NCBI RefSeq assembly: GCF_034190915.1
Contig: NW_026947491.1
Span: forward strand, 25,918,101 to 25,982,100
DNA length: 64,000 bases
Direction: 5' to 3'
Source of the DNA: Cavia porcellus
Lineage: Eukaryota; Chordata; Mammalia; Rodentia; Caviidae
Below the pieces are notes generated by a model that did not search any database, had not been told where the DNA came from, and was given only the letters and a program-made list of their open reading frames with translations. Of the stretch, positions 28,161 to 41,630 are shown in pieces. The stretch's first letter is position 1; each line of letters opens with the position of its first letter. Made by a program: the position numbers and the translations under genes.

Positions 28161-31100
28161 TTAAAATCTTAAATTTTATTTTTTATTTTAAAGAGAGCAA
28201 AACAAAACAGAACAGAACAAACCAAATCAGAACAGAACAATACAAACAACACAGCTCTTCACAACAAGACAACAGGATATCAACAGTATGTTTCTTGTTT
28301 TCTTCAAAATAGTTGACCATACTTTCCCTTACAATAATATCAAGCATAACAAAACAGTATAAAACCAAGCAAAAAAAATGAAAGCATTAGAGGACTTCAA
28401 AACTAGATAACAGGAAATGAGGTTTCCTATCATCTTGTTTTGAATAATTTCTAAGATCTTTAAAAAGGGATATTATATACATTAGATATTATAAAAATAA
28501 GAAGACAGTAATTATGTTTTTTGGGTTTTGTTAGTATCAAATTTGCAGGAAAACTGGAATGATTGTCTTTCCTATTATTGAAATTTATTTTGCTGTTGAT
28601 GTATTTTTCAGCTTTCTCATAAGAATATCTTGTGTGTCTAACATTATGGTCTCGAGTTCTATTATTTTCCTAAAATTGACTTGTTTATCCTCCTTCATGA
28701 CAGAGTAGTGATCCATTGTGTATAAAGGCCACATTTTCTTCATCCTTCATCTGTTGGTGAACACACAGGTTGCAGCCAAGGTTCAGCTATTATGAGTTGA
28801 GCTGCTAGAAGCATGGGTGTGTGGATCACTGTAATATGATGTCTTTAACTCTTTCAGGAAGATACTCAGAAAGGGAATATACTGGGTCAAATGTAATTTC
28901 TAGTTTTAGTTTTTTTGAAGAATCATCATACTGATTTCCATAGTGGTTGAACTAATTTACATTCCCACTGACAAAGTAGAAAGATTTCTTTTCCCCGACA
29001 GCATCATCAGCATTTGTAATTATTGCATTTCTTTTTTTATTCTTTTAAAAAGCAAAACAGAAAAAAGGAAATGATACAGAATTTTTTTAAAAATAGGAAA
29101 TTAACACTAATTAATATATTGCATATTGTTATCAAGTTCTAGGCATAAAAAATGATCCAACAGTCAAACAATGGTAGTCATTTTTTCTAGAATTAGGTAG
29201 AATGTCAATATCATTTAATTTGCATTTCTCTAATGGCCAGAGATGGTGAACCTTTTTTCAAGTATTTATTGGCCTTTTGTACTTCAAAGAAGTGTTTTTT
29301 AATTTCAGTTGCCCATGAATTGTTTTTTTAATTGGGGAGGCGGCCTAATCTTTTTGAGTTTTTAATGTAATCTAGACAATGGTCTTCTGTCTGAGAAATA
29401 GCAAGCAAATTTTCTTTCATTCTGTAGGTTGCCTCTTTATTTTATTGGTTGTTTGTTTTCATGCTTAGAAGCTTTTTAATTTGGTATGATTCCATTTGTT
29501 GATTGTTGGTGCTATTTTTTGTGCGATTTGGGCTCTTTTCAGAAAGTACCTGCCTATGGCTATGTCTTCCAGGGTTCTGCCTATTTTATCTTCCAACCGA
29601 TATTTTCTGTTTTAACATTTAGATCTTGAGATATATATGTCTACATTCAATCTTCTGCATGTGTATAGCTAGTTTTACCAGCAGCATCTATTAAAAAGGC
29701 TTTCTTCCAGAGTGTGTTTTGGCCTCTCTGTCAAAGATCAGATAAGTCACATGCCTGGAGTTGTTTCTGCAATCTCTATTCTGTTCCATTGATCCAGATA
29801 TCTATTTTTATGCCATAGTTTTTTTTAAATATTTGTAGCCTTGTAGTATAACTTGAAGTGTTGTGAAGGATTGTGATATCTGTTGTTCTATTCTTGTTGT
29901 CTAGGGTTGCTTTTCTTGTTCTGGGTCTCTCTGGATCTATAGGAACTCTATTATTTCTTTATGGTTCTAATAGGAATGCTCTAGGTATTTTTATTGGGAT
30001 TGTATTAAATGTGTATATCACTTTTGGGAGAATGGCCCAAACAATGTTGATTTTGCCTGTCCAGGAACAGAGGATATCTTTCCATTTTCTGCTATCCTCC
30101 TGAATTTTCTGCAGTTTTCACTGTAGTGGTCTTCACCTGCTTGGTCAATTCTCATTTTAACTTTTCTCATTGCTCTTGGGAATGCTATTGTTTTCTTAAT
30201 TTTTTTCTCAGTGCTTTACACTATATGTATACAGCATGCTACTGATTTTTGTGTGTTGATTTTGTATTCTGCTATACTACTGAATTTGAACATTGAATCT
30301 AAGGAGTCTTTTTGTAGATCTTCTATTTAGAGCATCTTGTTGTCTACAAAGTATGATAATTGGATTTCTTTCTTTCTTATACATATCCCTTTTATTTATT
30401 TCTCTTGTCTGATTGCTCCAGCTGATATTTCCAGCACCATGTTGAACAAGAGTTGTGATAGTGGACATCACTGTTTTGTTTCTGATTTTAAAGGAAAATC
30501 TTTTAGTTTTTCTCTGTTTAATATGATTTTGGCAGTAGGTTGATCATAAATGGTTTTTACCACATTAAGGTCCTTTTGTACTTATTTTCTTCAGTGATTA
30601 TTTATTTTTTTACCATGAATGGATATTGGATTTTGTCAAACGTTTTTTCTACATCGACTGAGATGATTATGTGGTTTTTTGCCTTATTTTTGTTTACGTG
30701 ATGTATTATATTTACTGATTTGTATATTTTGAACTATTCTTGCATCCCTGGTATGGATTATATTTTGTCATGATGTATGATCTTTTTGATGATTAGTTGT
30801 ATTCTGTTTTCCAGTATGTATCTTGTTGAGGATATTTGCACCTATGTTCATTAAAAAGATTGGCCTATAGAGGTTGTTTGGTTGTTTTGTTTTGATTTGG
30901 GGGCAGAGACTGAGTCTATGTCTGATTTTAGAATCAAGGTAATGCCAGCTTCTAGGAAAGCAGTTGGCAGTATCCTGACCTTTCAATTTCATTAAACAGT
31001 CTGAGGGTTGTGGTGTTAGATCTCCTCTGAAGTTTTTGTAGAATTCAGCAGTGAATTCAGGTCCTGAGCTAAGAAGTAGTTGGTAAGGTTTCTTTTTTTA

Positions 31101-31480
31101 ATCATTAGTATTACTGTTTCAATTTCATTGCCTGTTATTGGATTATTCATGCTTTTTAAGTTTTCTTGGTTCAGTTTGGTAATTCATATGTACCGAGGCA
31201 TCTATTTACTTCCTCTGGATTTTCCAATTCATTGGAGTACAAATTTTCATAGCAGTTACTAATAGTCTTCTGATTTCATCAGTGCTGGTTGTGATTTGGC
31301 CTTTTTCACTGATTACTGCACTGATGTTGATCTTTGTTTTCCCTTTTTCAGTAATATTGGCTAAGATTTTGTTTATCTTGTGTTTTTTCAGATAACTAGC
31401 TCTTCAACTCATTGATTTTTTTGTATTGTTTTTGTAGTCTGTATTTCATTACTTTCTTCTTTGATCTTTATAATTTGCAG
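28160..31480 (-). mobile_element. 5'-truncated L1 with broken ORF2
   Basis: Minus-strand L1: 3' UTR (28160-28500), then ORF2 from its C-terminus back into the RT domain. Clear coding relics on the minus strand include NNLYRPIFLMNIGANILNKI (30768-30992), the RT segment usually reading YRPISLMNIDAKILNKI. Blocks such as 'gcatttctctaatggccaga' (29221-29240) mark the C-terminal part. Stops are frequent. A second L1 tail is inserted at about 29031-29208. The 5' part, with endonuclease and ORF1, is missing, as is usual for truncated L1 insertions. Confidence 0.8.
29031..29208 (-). mobile_element. Short L1 3' tail nested in the L1
   Basis: Inside the ORF2 text, between the 'cagcatttgtaattattgca' block and 'aatttgcatttctctaatgg', lies a segment starting with a T-run and carrying 'aggaaattaacactaattaa' and 'ttgcatattgttatc'. 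These match the L1 tail motifs at 23.4 and 59.7 kb. A 5'-truncated insertion. Confidence 0.65.
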
Positions 31481-31549
31481 GCACTTCTCAGATGAAGAAA
31501 TAAAGGCCAGTAGGTACACTAACAACATTCAACATGTTTAACACTTAAA

Positions 31550-31800
31550 TAAATCACGTAGTGATGTTCAGACATGGGTTCACGGTGAGCAGCTGGGCCC
31601 TGCTGGAGATGGGTCGCTGCCTTCAGAAAGGTACATGGCTCACATGAGTGAACAGCTTTGCCCCACTTGCCCTTCAGCCACCATGGCCTTGCCTTGTGGC
31701 CAGCTGATCACAGACATCTAAAACTGTGAGTAAACATAAATCCTACCTCCCTTAAATAGAGTATGTCCAGGTTTTAGTCCCAGGAATGGAAAAGTTGACC
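31550..31800 (+). mobile_element. MaLR-type LTR fragment
   Basis: Contains the MST/MLT-like order 'ccaccatggccttgcc', 'aaactgtgagtaaacataaa' and 'cctcccttaaataga' near its 3' end. Old and partial. Confidence 0.45.
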
Positions 31801-33070
31801 AGATACACTGTTAGAATGATGTCTTCCATTTCCCCTACACTGAAGTCTCTGACAATTGCTATTTCACTGCTTTTATTTCCATGCTTTTAGATTTCATATG
31901 TGTGATCTTACAGTATTTATCTTTGTTCACCTGTTGTTTCACTAAACACATTGTTTTAGAGATTCACCAATGTCATTACAGAAGGCAGAGTTTCCTTCTT
32001 TTCAAAGGTTATTGTGCATTGACATCACATTTTAAAAATCATTCAGCATTGTTGGACACAGGGATAGTTCTACAGGTTGGTTATTTTGCATAATGCTGCT
32101 AGAACATGAGAGTATAGATAACTTTCAAGATACTGACTTTGGATATGGACGAGTGCTCAGTTTTGTGTAATCCAAAAAACAAAACAAAACAAAAAAAGGG
32201 TAATGAAGAAAATATTGTGTAAGACTTGGAAAACGAGAGTGCCAGAGGGAATCAGTCCTCTACTGGGTTCCTCCTGAGGTGATACCTGTGACGTACTTGG
32301 GAACCTGAACAGGTAAACATGGTACAAACAGCCACTCACCTGTGACGTGGGGTGCGAGCACCTGTGCTTTGTAATGATGTCGAGTTCACAGGAGACCAAG
32401 GAGGAAACAAACCTGATTCTCTCTAGGCTCCTAGTAAGCAAGAAGAGACCCCTTTGAATTGCTCACCCTGATACATTCAAAAATACTATGACCTTGTTAT
32501 TCACAACTCTCAGAACTGCTCAGATTATTTTAAAAGACATTGAACTTCCAGCATAATGTTTGTTAGATGCAGTGTTAATCTTTCCTACCTTAGAGTGAGC
32601 AAGAATTGAAAATGGTTAGCCCATAGTTCATTCTCTCTGATTAGCATGGAATTCATTTCCCCTTTGCCAGGGTAACAGTAGGTATCTTGATGCCAGGTTT
32701 CCTGCTAAGCAGCCCACAGTCTCCAGAGGGGCCAGGCACTCGAGATGATTAAGTTTCAGTTGAGCAGATGGAGTGCAGTAAGCAAAAAGACTCATAACCC
32801 CTGGAGTCAGGGAACTGGAGTGCTAGTTAGGAATCTAGCGCAAGAAGCTGTTGGAGTTTGAAGTTCACTCAAGCCTGTGCCCACATTTCTAAATCAAGTA
32901 GTCAGTGCAGTAGATGAGATGATTGCTGAGATTTCTTCTAACTCCTGAATTACTTAATTCTATTTTATGAGTATGAACTGATATAGAGTAAATAGAGATG
33001 AAAGCATAAAAAATAATGTTCACAGTTGTAGATAAGTAGGAAGAGTCAGTCATAGAATTAGTATTTACTA
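31801..33070. other. Intergenic sequence, nothing recognised
   Basis: No domain-bearing ORF, RNA gene or confidently named repeat. A block at 31880-32100 has the style of an antisense old L1 ('catgctgct.gaacatgag'), too weak to call. Confidence 0.4.
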
Positions 33071-33225
33071 GCAGCTGGGCATGATGGCCTATGCCAATAA
33101 TTTCAGCCACTCAGGAGGATTGTAAGTTCAGGGCCAGCCTGGGCAACTTAGTAAGAGCTTGTCTCAAAATAAAATTTAAGAAGGTCCAGGGATGTAACTC
33201 AACATTTAGTTCCAAAAAGACTTTT
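33071..33225 (+). mobile_element. Composite SINE: B1 plus ID-like half
   Basis: The B1 half 'gctgggcatgatggcctatg' to 'gtctcaaaataaaa' (33074-33175) is followed by an ID-like half, 'ggtccagggatgtaactcaa' (33183-33202). A-rich tail. Confidence 0.8.
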
Positions 33226-33239
33226 AAAAAATAGAATTA

Positions 33240-33440
33240 GTAGCAGCAATAGTACAGTGATTAACATTTATTTTGTTTTTGCTGGGGTCAAGCACTTTAC
33301 TTGACCTTTTAAATATATCTTATTTAAACCTTAAAGATAATCTAGTGAACCAAGTCATATTAATAGACACAGTAGGAAAACCAAGTGTAGAGGTTTAAAT
33401 CCTCTGCATAAGTTGCAGAGCTTTAGCAGTAAGTCACATG
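33240..33440 (+). mobile_element. MIR/L2-type ancient repeat
   Basis: Follows the common 'agcactttac..ttaa..cttatttaa', 'gtaggaaaaccaag' and 'ttgcagagcttt' order of MIRb/L2-like relics. Confidence 0.45.
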
Positions 33441-35640
33441 CCAAGCAGGGATGTTTTTAAGTTGAATTTGGAGATAATGTTTTAGGAGACAGTTACTGAA
33501 AGTTTGAAAATGCTTGGAATGGGGTCTGCATGCACACACACACACCCTAAGTGGATTGCAAAATCATTTATCCCTCCACATCCACTGCTAGGATCTGTTT
33601 CAAGCCATCTTTATCTCCAGGGCTTCTGAATGAGTTCTAAAAGACAACTCCAGGGAGTCTCTTGCCACAGCCACCCTACCTTCCAATGTGATGTTATCCT
33701 TGTGGCTTTTCAAATGGTCTTTCTGAAAGTCAGATGAGCTTTTGTCATTGCTTTGAAAAAATCTGGTTAATGAATACGTGAAAGGCACAGTGGAGTCCAT
33801 TTCTGGGGAGAATTGATTGTTAGTGAAGGCCAGACTGGGAAAGGGAAAAAGTGAGAAAAAGAGAATATAGAAAATGGTATTGTAGAAACTACCAGAGATG
33901 GAACAGTAGTCCCAGAAGTTGTGTGCACAGCATGATAGAGAATGGGGGCACAGAGGTATAGTGGCTGCCAAGGGGGTGGCTGAGGGATGCCAGGCCCTGC
34001 AGCCTGATGGTGGGGTGGGGTGGGAGAGTGCAAGAGCTGGGAAATACTCCTGGGAAAACAATCTGGAGATGTAGAGAAGGTTAACCAAAAGGCAAAGGCA
34101 CTGCACAAGCCTTAGAGACCTTCACATATAAGGGAATAAGGTGAACAGGTCCAGCACATAATTCCTTTAACACGGTAACTTTTAGGAACCACAAAGGATA
34201 TTTGCTCATGGCAAGTCTCAATTTTATGATGCTATGATATTCTTCTACAGTTATGATAATTCTAACATGACTCAAATATTCAACAAGGTACTCTTTCTAG
34301 TAAAAGAAAAACCTTAACAGTAACATTTCTAGACTTGATCAATGATGGAAATCTTTGAAGAATCAATTTATTATGTTTTATTATCCCAACAACCTCAGAT
34401 TGTAGCTGTCATTTTATCTAATATACACATTCAGGGTATAAATAATTGCCTTTAATTTTCAAACTATAGTATTTATATTAATATGAATGATCATTTAACA
34501 GATTTCTGAATTATGTAACCTTTTTTTAAAAGTGCAATGTATGAAGCATATTGCTTTAATTTACAATTTTCTTGTCCCTGAAAGAAAATGCAGAATGTTT
34601 TTCTGTCACCACTACTATTACTACCTATCTTAGATCAGAAAAACAACTTCACTTCAACCTCACATCTGACTAGGCAAATCTATGCTTTCCAATATGGATT
34701 ATTTGTGGTCCAGTGACTTTCATTTCAATTCCTTCACTGCTCTGTCTAGTTTCAAAAATGACTCATGGTTATACTTGCTCTGTCTTTGCCACAGTTGTCG
34801 TGAAAATTTGCAATATTAAATTTCTTTACTTATAATAGGGACAAAGCAAAGATGAGATCTTGAAAGTAAGTACTGCTCTTAAAATGCATGAATGTCTTCA
34901 TTAATTATGCTTTAATCATTTTTGATGATGCCTATACCAAGGTACATAGTATATGCCCTTTTTTACCTATGCTTTTAAGAATAAACAGATTCCATGTGAA
35001 AAGCAGCAGATTACTATTACAAATGAATTCCTCTCTTGCTGAAAATGCCAAAACGGCTGAATAGGATCCTCTCATTGATAAACCGTCTCAATTCTCAGAA
35101 AGGATACTTCTAAAAAACAGAATAGTTTTCCCAGAGAGATAATGATACAAATCAGAACCTCTGTCTTCCACTAGTTGTGTATACAAGGAACAATGATAGT
35201 AAATTGTTTCCAGTGATCAACCTGAGTAACCACTGTTGTTTCCTGAATGGAATTCACTTCTCTGAGGCTTAAAGCATGTTGCTGGTGGAAAGGCCCAAGT
35301 TTTCAGAATAGCTGTCTTCAAACCTCAGTTGCTATTCAAAAGTACACATCAGTGCAGTGGAACTACCCTCTCATCCTGAAACAAGAAGCCTTATTCTTCT
35401 TGGCTTTGGGCATCTGAAAATGGCAGTCCAATCTGGATTCTGAGTGGGGCTTCAGCAGGTTTGGAAAGGAAGTGTGAAGAGCAAATCCTGGGGGCCCCCA
35501 GGCCTCAATTCTCATCCCAGTCTGTAACTTGTGGGCTCAGCTGGTCCCCATCTCTCCTTCCAGGGCCATGATCCAATGCGTAGAACTTTCTCATTTTTCA
35601 GTAATCACCATACTGCTGCTGATGGCCAGTCTGTAGGCAT
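33441..35640. other. Intergenic sequence, nothing recognised
   Basis: Includes a 168-codon minus-strand ORF (33600-34106) that has no known domain and lies within the length expected by chance in a 64-kb window. A short (CA)n is at 33533-33545. Confidence 0.4.
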
Positions 35641-35960
35641 GTTTTCTATTTATTCATCTGGAATGTCTATGTCCTCTTTAGCTGAGCTTGTACCACTGGT
35701 CTTTTAAGTCTTAATGTAAAGGTTACTTCTTTAGTGAGGCTTTCCCTGCCTGCTGGATTAGATCCCCACAATGTATGCTCCCATAGCTCTTTGTTTTATA
35801 AAAACAAGAATCATATACTGTAATTAGTTTCTTAATGTTTTTCCCCAGCACATCATAAGCTCTGACAGCTACCGACAATTTTACTACGGCCCAATACAGC
35901 ACCTGGAGGGCAGGAGGTGCTTGGTAAATACACATGGAAGGGGCAGAGAATGAAATGTTC
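35641..35960 (+). mobile_element. L2 LINE 3' end
   Basis: Shows 'ttagtgaggctttccctgcc', the run to 'tccccagcac', 'ggagggcagga' and 'ggtgcttggtaaatac', the order of the L2 3' end. Ancient; no coding capacity. Confidence 0.65.
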
Positions 35961-37505
35961 TCTGTGTAATCTAAACCGAGTTGCTTATCACTTTGAGGCT
36001 TGATTTTTGCAAGTTGTCTACTGTCCTACAAATTAAGTGTTTCAGTTTTAAATTTTATGAGCTTCATGAATGGAAGCTATCCTTGTTATAGAAGAATACA
36101 TACTTAGAGCCATGATGTGAAAGATCATAGCAAGTCTAAGAGAGTGTTGAAGCCCAAATGGGCTGCTTCAAAATGCCCAAGCTCAGGGAGCCTTTGGTAA
36201 ACATTTCTTCAGGAAATGCTAACTTGATTGCCATGCTACACAGGGAAAACAAATTTTGCTGTCCATTGTTTGGAGGAACATTTTGCTAATGTTTTTAGCA
36301 CAGAACCCCACTTTTAAAAATACAACCAAGCCATAGACTGATTTGTATTATAGTAATATTTTTCCTATTCTATCTTCCAAAGAAGTGATGGAAAGTTGCA
36401 GGGATTGTATCTTTGTGCTGACCAGTCCAGAACTTCCCATTTTGTAAAGATTTAGCACATGTTTGTTACATAAAAGACACCACCCAAAATGCAGAACAGT
36501 CCTTCCAGCTGTCTGTTCGTCATCTCCATTCAGACACTGCAGTCTCGAAGAGTGCAGTTTGCCAAAATGCATTTGCCGCTCCACCAACCTAAACCAAACT
36601 GGTTCCATTTGTCACCATCCAATAAATGCCAGTTATATCACTATTACTGTAGGAATCTTGAGGTTGTTTTTAAATTTCTCTTTTCTGAAGTAATAGAGCT
36701 TCTCCATTATATCTGTTCTACAGTCATTAATATCTATCTAATCTACTCCTTCAGGACTCCTATCAGGGGTCCATTGCTAACTTTCCCCTGACGAGTTTCC
36801 TCACTGTTGTTCTTGTTCACTTTAAGTTAATTTTCCTATCCTTGCACAAGGACCTACACCACCTCTTTGTTCACTATTACATTAAGAACAGACTCCTCTA
36901 GCAGTTTCCTGGGAGCCTCAGTTTGCTCACAATGAATACCTCTTTTTTTATCCATGGTTTTCTGTCCATTTCAGTGTGGCTCATTTGCACTCTGACCCAC
37001 GCCCCCCCCCCCGCCACTGTAGACACACAAATTGTGTGGTGTTTCTGAAATGGCTTGGCCCCTCTCCCACACTCAACTCAAATCTTCCTTCTAGCATCCT
37101 TGGATGCTCAATCAAAACCCTTTTTGCCTTTGGTCTCTCTAAGCCACACACTTCTTCCTTTTCTGCACTTACATTGCAGCAATAGCTGTTAAATGGAAAA
37201 CTTTAGAATAATTGGATTTAGTAGAGCTTATCTTTACAAGAGCAATTCCTGAATCAGGCAAATCTGAGAAACAGATGAGGGTGGCCTTCTGTGGGTGGGA
37301 CATAGAAGAGAGTAACATACTAGACAGCTCCTGTGAGGCGCTTGCCTTTGTGGATCTGACCTGATGGAGAGTCCTCAGTTACAGATAAGTGGGCCACTTC
37401 TGATGAGTTCAGGCTGAGTCCATTTCACTGTTGAATGAGGCTTCAGTTTGTTTATAGAGGAATACCAGGGCTGGGGCCATTTCAGACTGATGTCTGCCCA
37501 ATATT
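35961..37505. other. Intergenic sequence, nothing recognised
   Basis: Has a C-run of 12 at about 36998-37011 but no clear gene or repeat. Overlapping 70-100-codon ORFs on both strands at 36.35-36.79 kb show no domain. Confidence 0.4.
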
Positions 37506-37980
37506 CCCTTTTTTATTTTTTTTTAAATTTTATTTAAAAGGAAAAAGAGTAAAAACAAAACAAAACAAAGCTGTGTAAGGGTACAAGTAATACAGAACTA
37601 TAAAAACAAACAAACAAACAAACAAACAAACAAAAAAAACAGACACCTTGTACTCCTGGTCATCTTCTCTGATTTTATCTTGGTACATATCTGCAGCACA
37701 CAGTGTTTCCATTCCTGGGCGGAGTGGCTGCATATTTAGAACACATCTTAACTCCTGTGTCCTCTCTTTCCCTTCCCTCTTTCCCCTTCCACCTGTCCCT
37801 TAGTCCCCACCACCATCTTTTAGTGCATGCATGTGGAATATAATGTTTACTTTCCTTGTGTGGATACACCCCAATTCCTTTTTCTGTCCCTAAACCCTTC
37901 CCTCTGTCCCCCTTGTCATCTTTATATTTATGAGCTACAGACCAGAAGTTGGACACACACTACGCCTGGTCAACATCATG
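37506..37980 (-). mobile_element. 5'-truncated L1 3' UTR
   Basis: Starts with a T-run and 'aaattttatttaaaaggaaa' then 'aagggtacaagtaatacaga' (37577-37596), the same terminal motif as the half-L1 tail at 23.4 kb. It contains a (CAAA)n run (37605-37640) and a pyrimidine-rich block at 37760-37800. Confidence 0.7.
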
Positions 37981-38298
37981 ATTAATTTATCTTTGCCTCA
38001 GTACAAAACTCATAATTCATGTTACCCAGCTCCTTAAAGAAACACCCCTTTGTTTCTCAACTGGTTTTCATCACCTAGTGACAGAGAGACTGGCATAAGG
38101 GCGATGCTCATGAACATAGGTTTAAGACACTTGACATACTTATAGCGGGAAAATTTTCCCGTATTGACATATGGGAAAATTATAGCTTTGACTGATCTCA
38201 AGTACTTGAGCATGCTCCTTAGCCAGAGCCCTTATGAGCCAAATGAGGTAAAATAAACAAAAGAAAACTAAAGCTTAATGGAGAAGATTTTTAGATTA

Positions 38299-38344
38299 GA
38301 GTATACTCTCTGAGTGTTCACTGATCAAATGGATGCTATTTAGA
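38299..38344 (+). repeat. 46-bp direct repeat, copy 1
   Basis: Identical over 46 bases to 39731-39776, same orientation, with unrelated flanks. It contains 'ctgagtgttcactgatcaaa'. Confidence 0.9.
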
Positions 38345-39730
38345 AGTATACTCCTCTGGCTTGCAGTATGACTTCCTTTGATTACAGCGTAGGGCATTTC
38401 TGTGAACTCCCTGAGTGACAACACATCAGAGGTGTGCTGTGGATTTCAGGTTGTCTAGCTCTAGGTTTATAGCTTCAAGAACACAGACATTTACAGATAG
38501 CAAAGCCTGGAAGGTAATGGACAAGACCACTCTCTGAGCGCAAGTACATCATAGAATTCCACTGAAACATAATTTTTGCCCCTATACTGCCTCCATTTCT
38601 ACCAAAGGTAGTCACAGTAAGACCGATTTGTTTGTAAGACAGTTTCATTAACCTTCATGACTATATTTATGAATGTAGTGAAAATATTGATGAACAATGT
38701 AGGCTTCTTGTAGGCCTATGTTGCTGGGTAACATGAATTTCAGACTGGACTTTTTAAAACTAGGAAGCTAAGTCAAAAACTTGCTAGCAGACTTCACCAT
38801 CACTATCTACAGATCTTGGTGAATTTCTTTCTTTTTTATTTTTTTAGGTCCTTAAAATATTATTAAAATTACTTGACTTTCTTTATTCAACTTCCAAGTC
38901 TGAGGAACCCTTAAAGTCAGATGTCAGGTGTTTTATTCAAGGAGCTGTATTGGCTTCATAAAGTCAAACTTGGTTTTTTAAAGTTGTATGATCAATTGAA
39001 AATAGCATATTCCGGTCAGTGCCTTGGTCCTATAACCAATGTCTCCAGTTGTGTTGTATAACAGAAGCTGGCCTATGGGTTTGTCCCAGATGTAAGCAAG
39101 GTCAGTCACAGTAAAGAAACTTGCGTCACACAGTTTTACATGGTGGACACATCACTCAAGTTTGATCAATCCAAGTTTTAAATGTTTTGAGTTTCTCTAT
39201 AGATAGCAAGTTTTGGTTGATTGTGATGGAGCTAAGACATAATGCCACACCATGAGTCATGAGCCATCAGCTACCATGACTCCCGACAATGAAGAAATAA
39301 GGCTGACCAAAGGCTGCTGTTCCAGTGGGTGTTTTTCCAGGATTCAGTGCAGCTCCTACACTTAGCAAGCAAAAAATATTTGGTGCATAGGAAGTACCTT
39401 ATATTTACTTAATGCACACCATATGCAGAACCGTACAGCAGATATTACGAGAAAATGACAGAAGAAACACAAATGGAAACTGACCAGGAGTAATAATAGT
39501 AAGCAGGCGGTAGTTATTTTCTCCAATTCCTGACAAAGCAAGGGTTCAGAGGCCAGTAACTCCCCTGAGTTCACAGCAGCTGGAAATGGGCCAGCAGTGA
39601 GCACGTTCTTATGCTTGCTCTGTGTTTTTGCTTAAGTCTGTGTTTTTTCCACCAGCTCACAGTTTTTGTCTTCTCAAAGCTCACAAAATTTGTTGGGTGG
39701 AACATGCACACATTGATTAGCTGGAGAAGT

Positions 39731-39776
39731 GAGTATACTCTCTGAGTGTTCACTGATCAAATGGATGCTATTTAGA
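39731..39776 (+). repeat. 46-bp direct repeat, copy 2
   Basis: Exact second copy, 1432 bp from the first. No target-site duplication or tail is seen around either copy. Confidence 0.9.
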
Positions 39777-41630
39777 TTTAGGGGAAGCCTGGATGAGAAG
39801 CCAGCATGTTCCAGGACCCACCCAGGATTGTAGGCTGCAACTTGATCAGATTTGGTATCAGATGATTGGAATTGGCAATGCTAATTAATAAGGTCTGTCA
39901 AAAAGTCTAATTGTAAGCAGAGACAATGTCTGACTATAACACAAAAGAACAGTGTAATATATCCCAGCATCTGCTGTGACATTTCTGAGATGCCCAGAGA
40001 AGTGACAAGGAAGAAGAGCTCTTTATAGTGGTGATTTCCGGCAAATCTGTCACCACAATTCTCCTTGGAATATATTATGTTTTTGTTTGTTTTGTCTCAG
40101 GAAGTCTAATGTAACTTTTTGTCAAACATTGTACATAACCTGTGTGCCTAATTTTGTCTCGTTATAAATTCAGCTCAATTTTCATCCAAATAATTTCAAA
40201 GTTTCCCTTTTCTGCTGTGTTTTTAGCCATAAAACACGAAAGGAGGTGACAAGGGGCTTAAAGTGGGTCACTATTAGAGGAGAAGCAGTTACTTTCACCC
40301 TGAGGGCAGAGAGAGGAAGAAGTTCCCTCCCTCAGGTTCCTGTTCCCCAGGATTCCTGAAGAAGGCTTGAGGCACAGAGTTTGGAGATGAGGTTCGGAGT
40401 CAGTGTCTGACAATCTGAGATCATTGCTTGCATGCAGCAGAATCAACTCCCTGACTATTGAGCAGGAAGCAGACAAATTGGTAGGACAGTGGGAAGCTCT
40501 TGGAATAAATGAGAACTTGGAAGGAACAGGAGCAAGAGAGATCCCTGAGAATCCAGGACTGGAATGACAGATCTTCAACTGGTGTTGTATTCTATTTCTG
40601 TAACACTGAAGTCAAGATTTTAAATCCGAGGAAAAAGTCAGGTTGTTCCATTTAAGTCACTTTCCCACCCTTAGCGACACAAGAATCTGGCTTTTTTCTT
40701 TAAAAGACCATTACCGTTTAGAAAGAGAACAGAGGCTGCCTAGACAGGTAGAGTGGTAATACCTGTCTATCCCCTCTTCAAAGTAGCTCTTGTGTGACCT
40801 ACCTGGAGGCTGCTGTTCCCAGAAACTAGAGTCCATTGCACAGACATGCAGGAGGACCCACCCTCCGACTGTGAGTTCATCGCCATGTCCCGAGGACCTC
40901 TGTATTCTCACAATGCCGTGACCATCCTTATTCTGTGCAATAAGCCGTAAAAGTCTCTGAGAACTTTTTTTTCTTTTTTTTTGAAAGCATGGAACCCACT
41001 CATTCTGTTATTTGTGGGCAGCAAAAACAAATAGTAATTTCTAATTTTCTAGTTTGTGATTTTCTAGGTTAGATCAATGTAGTTGTGTAATAAGGACAGT
41101 GTCACTCAGTAAGATAAAAGCGATGGCTTTGAGTTAGTATTCAAGACATGCCGTAAGTGTGTCCTAATGGACACAGTTCTTCCGAATCTTCTCCCTGAAG
41201 ACATTAAGAGACATGCTACCAAGCACAGCAGTGTTTTCTTGGGGCTCCTATTCTTTGAGTGTTCAGCAACATTTGGCATTATTAGTAATTTTTTCCTCAA
41301 AATCATTTTCTCTGTCTTACCTTTCTGATTTGATCTTTTTTACCTATCATACACTTCGCATGTTCTAAACAAAAGACAAAAATAATGTTCCTTATGATTT
41401 TGGATGTGATGTTCAGCAGGCATGGTGACTGTTTTAGGAAGAGGGCAGACCATCTTCACTGGCTTGGAGGTTAGCTTGTGGTTGGTCTTGGCAAGCAGGC
41501 CGTGGCTGGCATCTTGTGGCTTGCCCCTGGGTACCAGGTTTTCCCTCCCTAGGAAGCAGAAGCAGAAAGACTCTAATATCCCAGAAAGGTCACAGCTGAC
41601 ACAAAGCAGGCTAAGACTGAAGCTCCAGAA

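Larger units (their letters stand above)
37981..41622. other. Intergenic sequence with a 46-bp duplication
   Basis: Mostly unique-looking sequence. Apart from the exact duplication at 38299/39731 I see no gene, RNA gene or nameable repeat. Small ORFs on both strands carry no domains. Confidence 0.4.

Noticed and set aside
31480..31545. Twin-priming inversion of the L1 at 28.2-31.5 kb
   Set aside because: The plus-sense piece corresponds to a later part of ORF2 already present in the element, not to the missing upstream part.
33600..34106. 168-codon minus-strand ORF outside known elements
   Set aside because: A rough chance estimate gives one or two such ORFs in 128 kb of strand. It has no domain, and part of it is open in another frame too.
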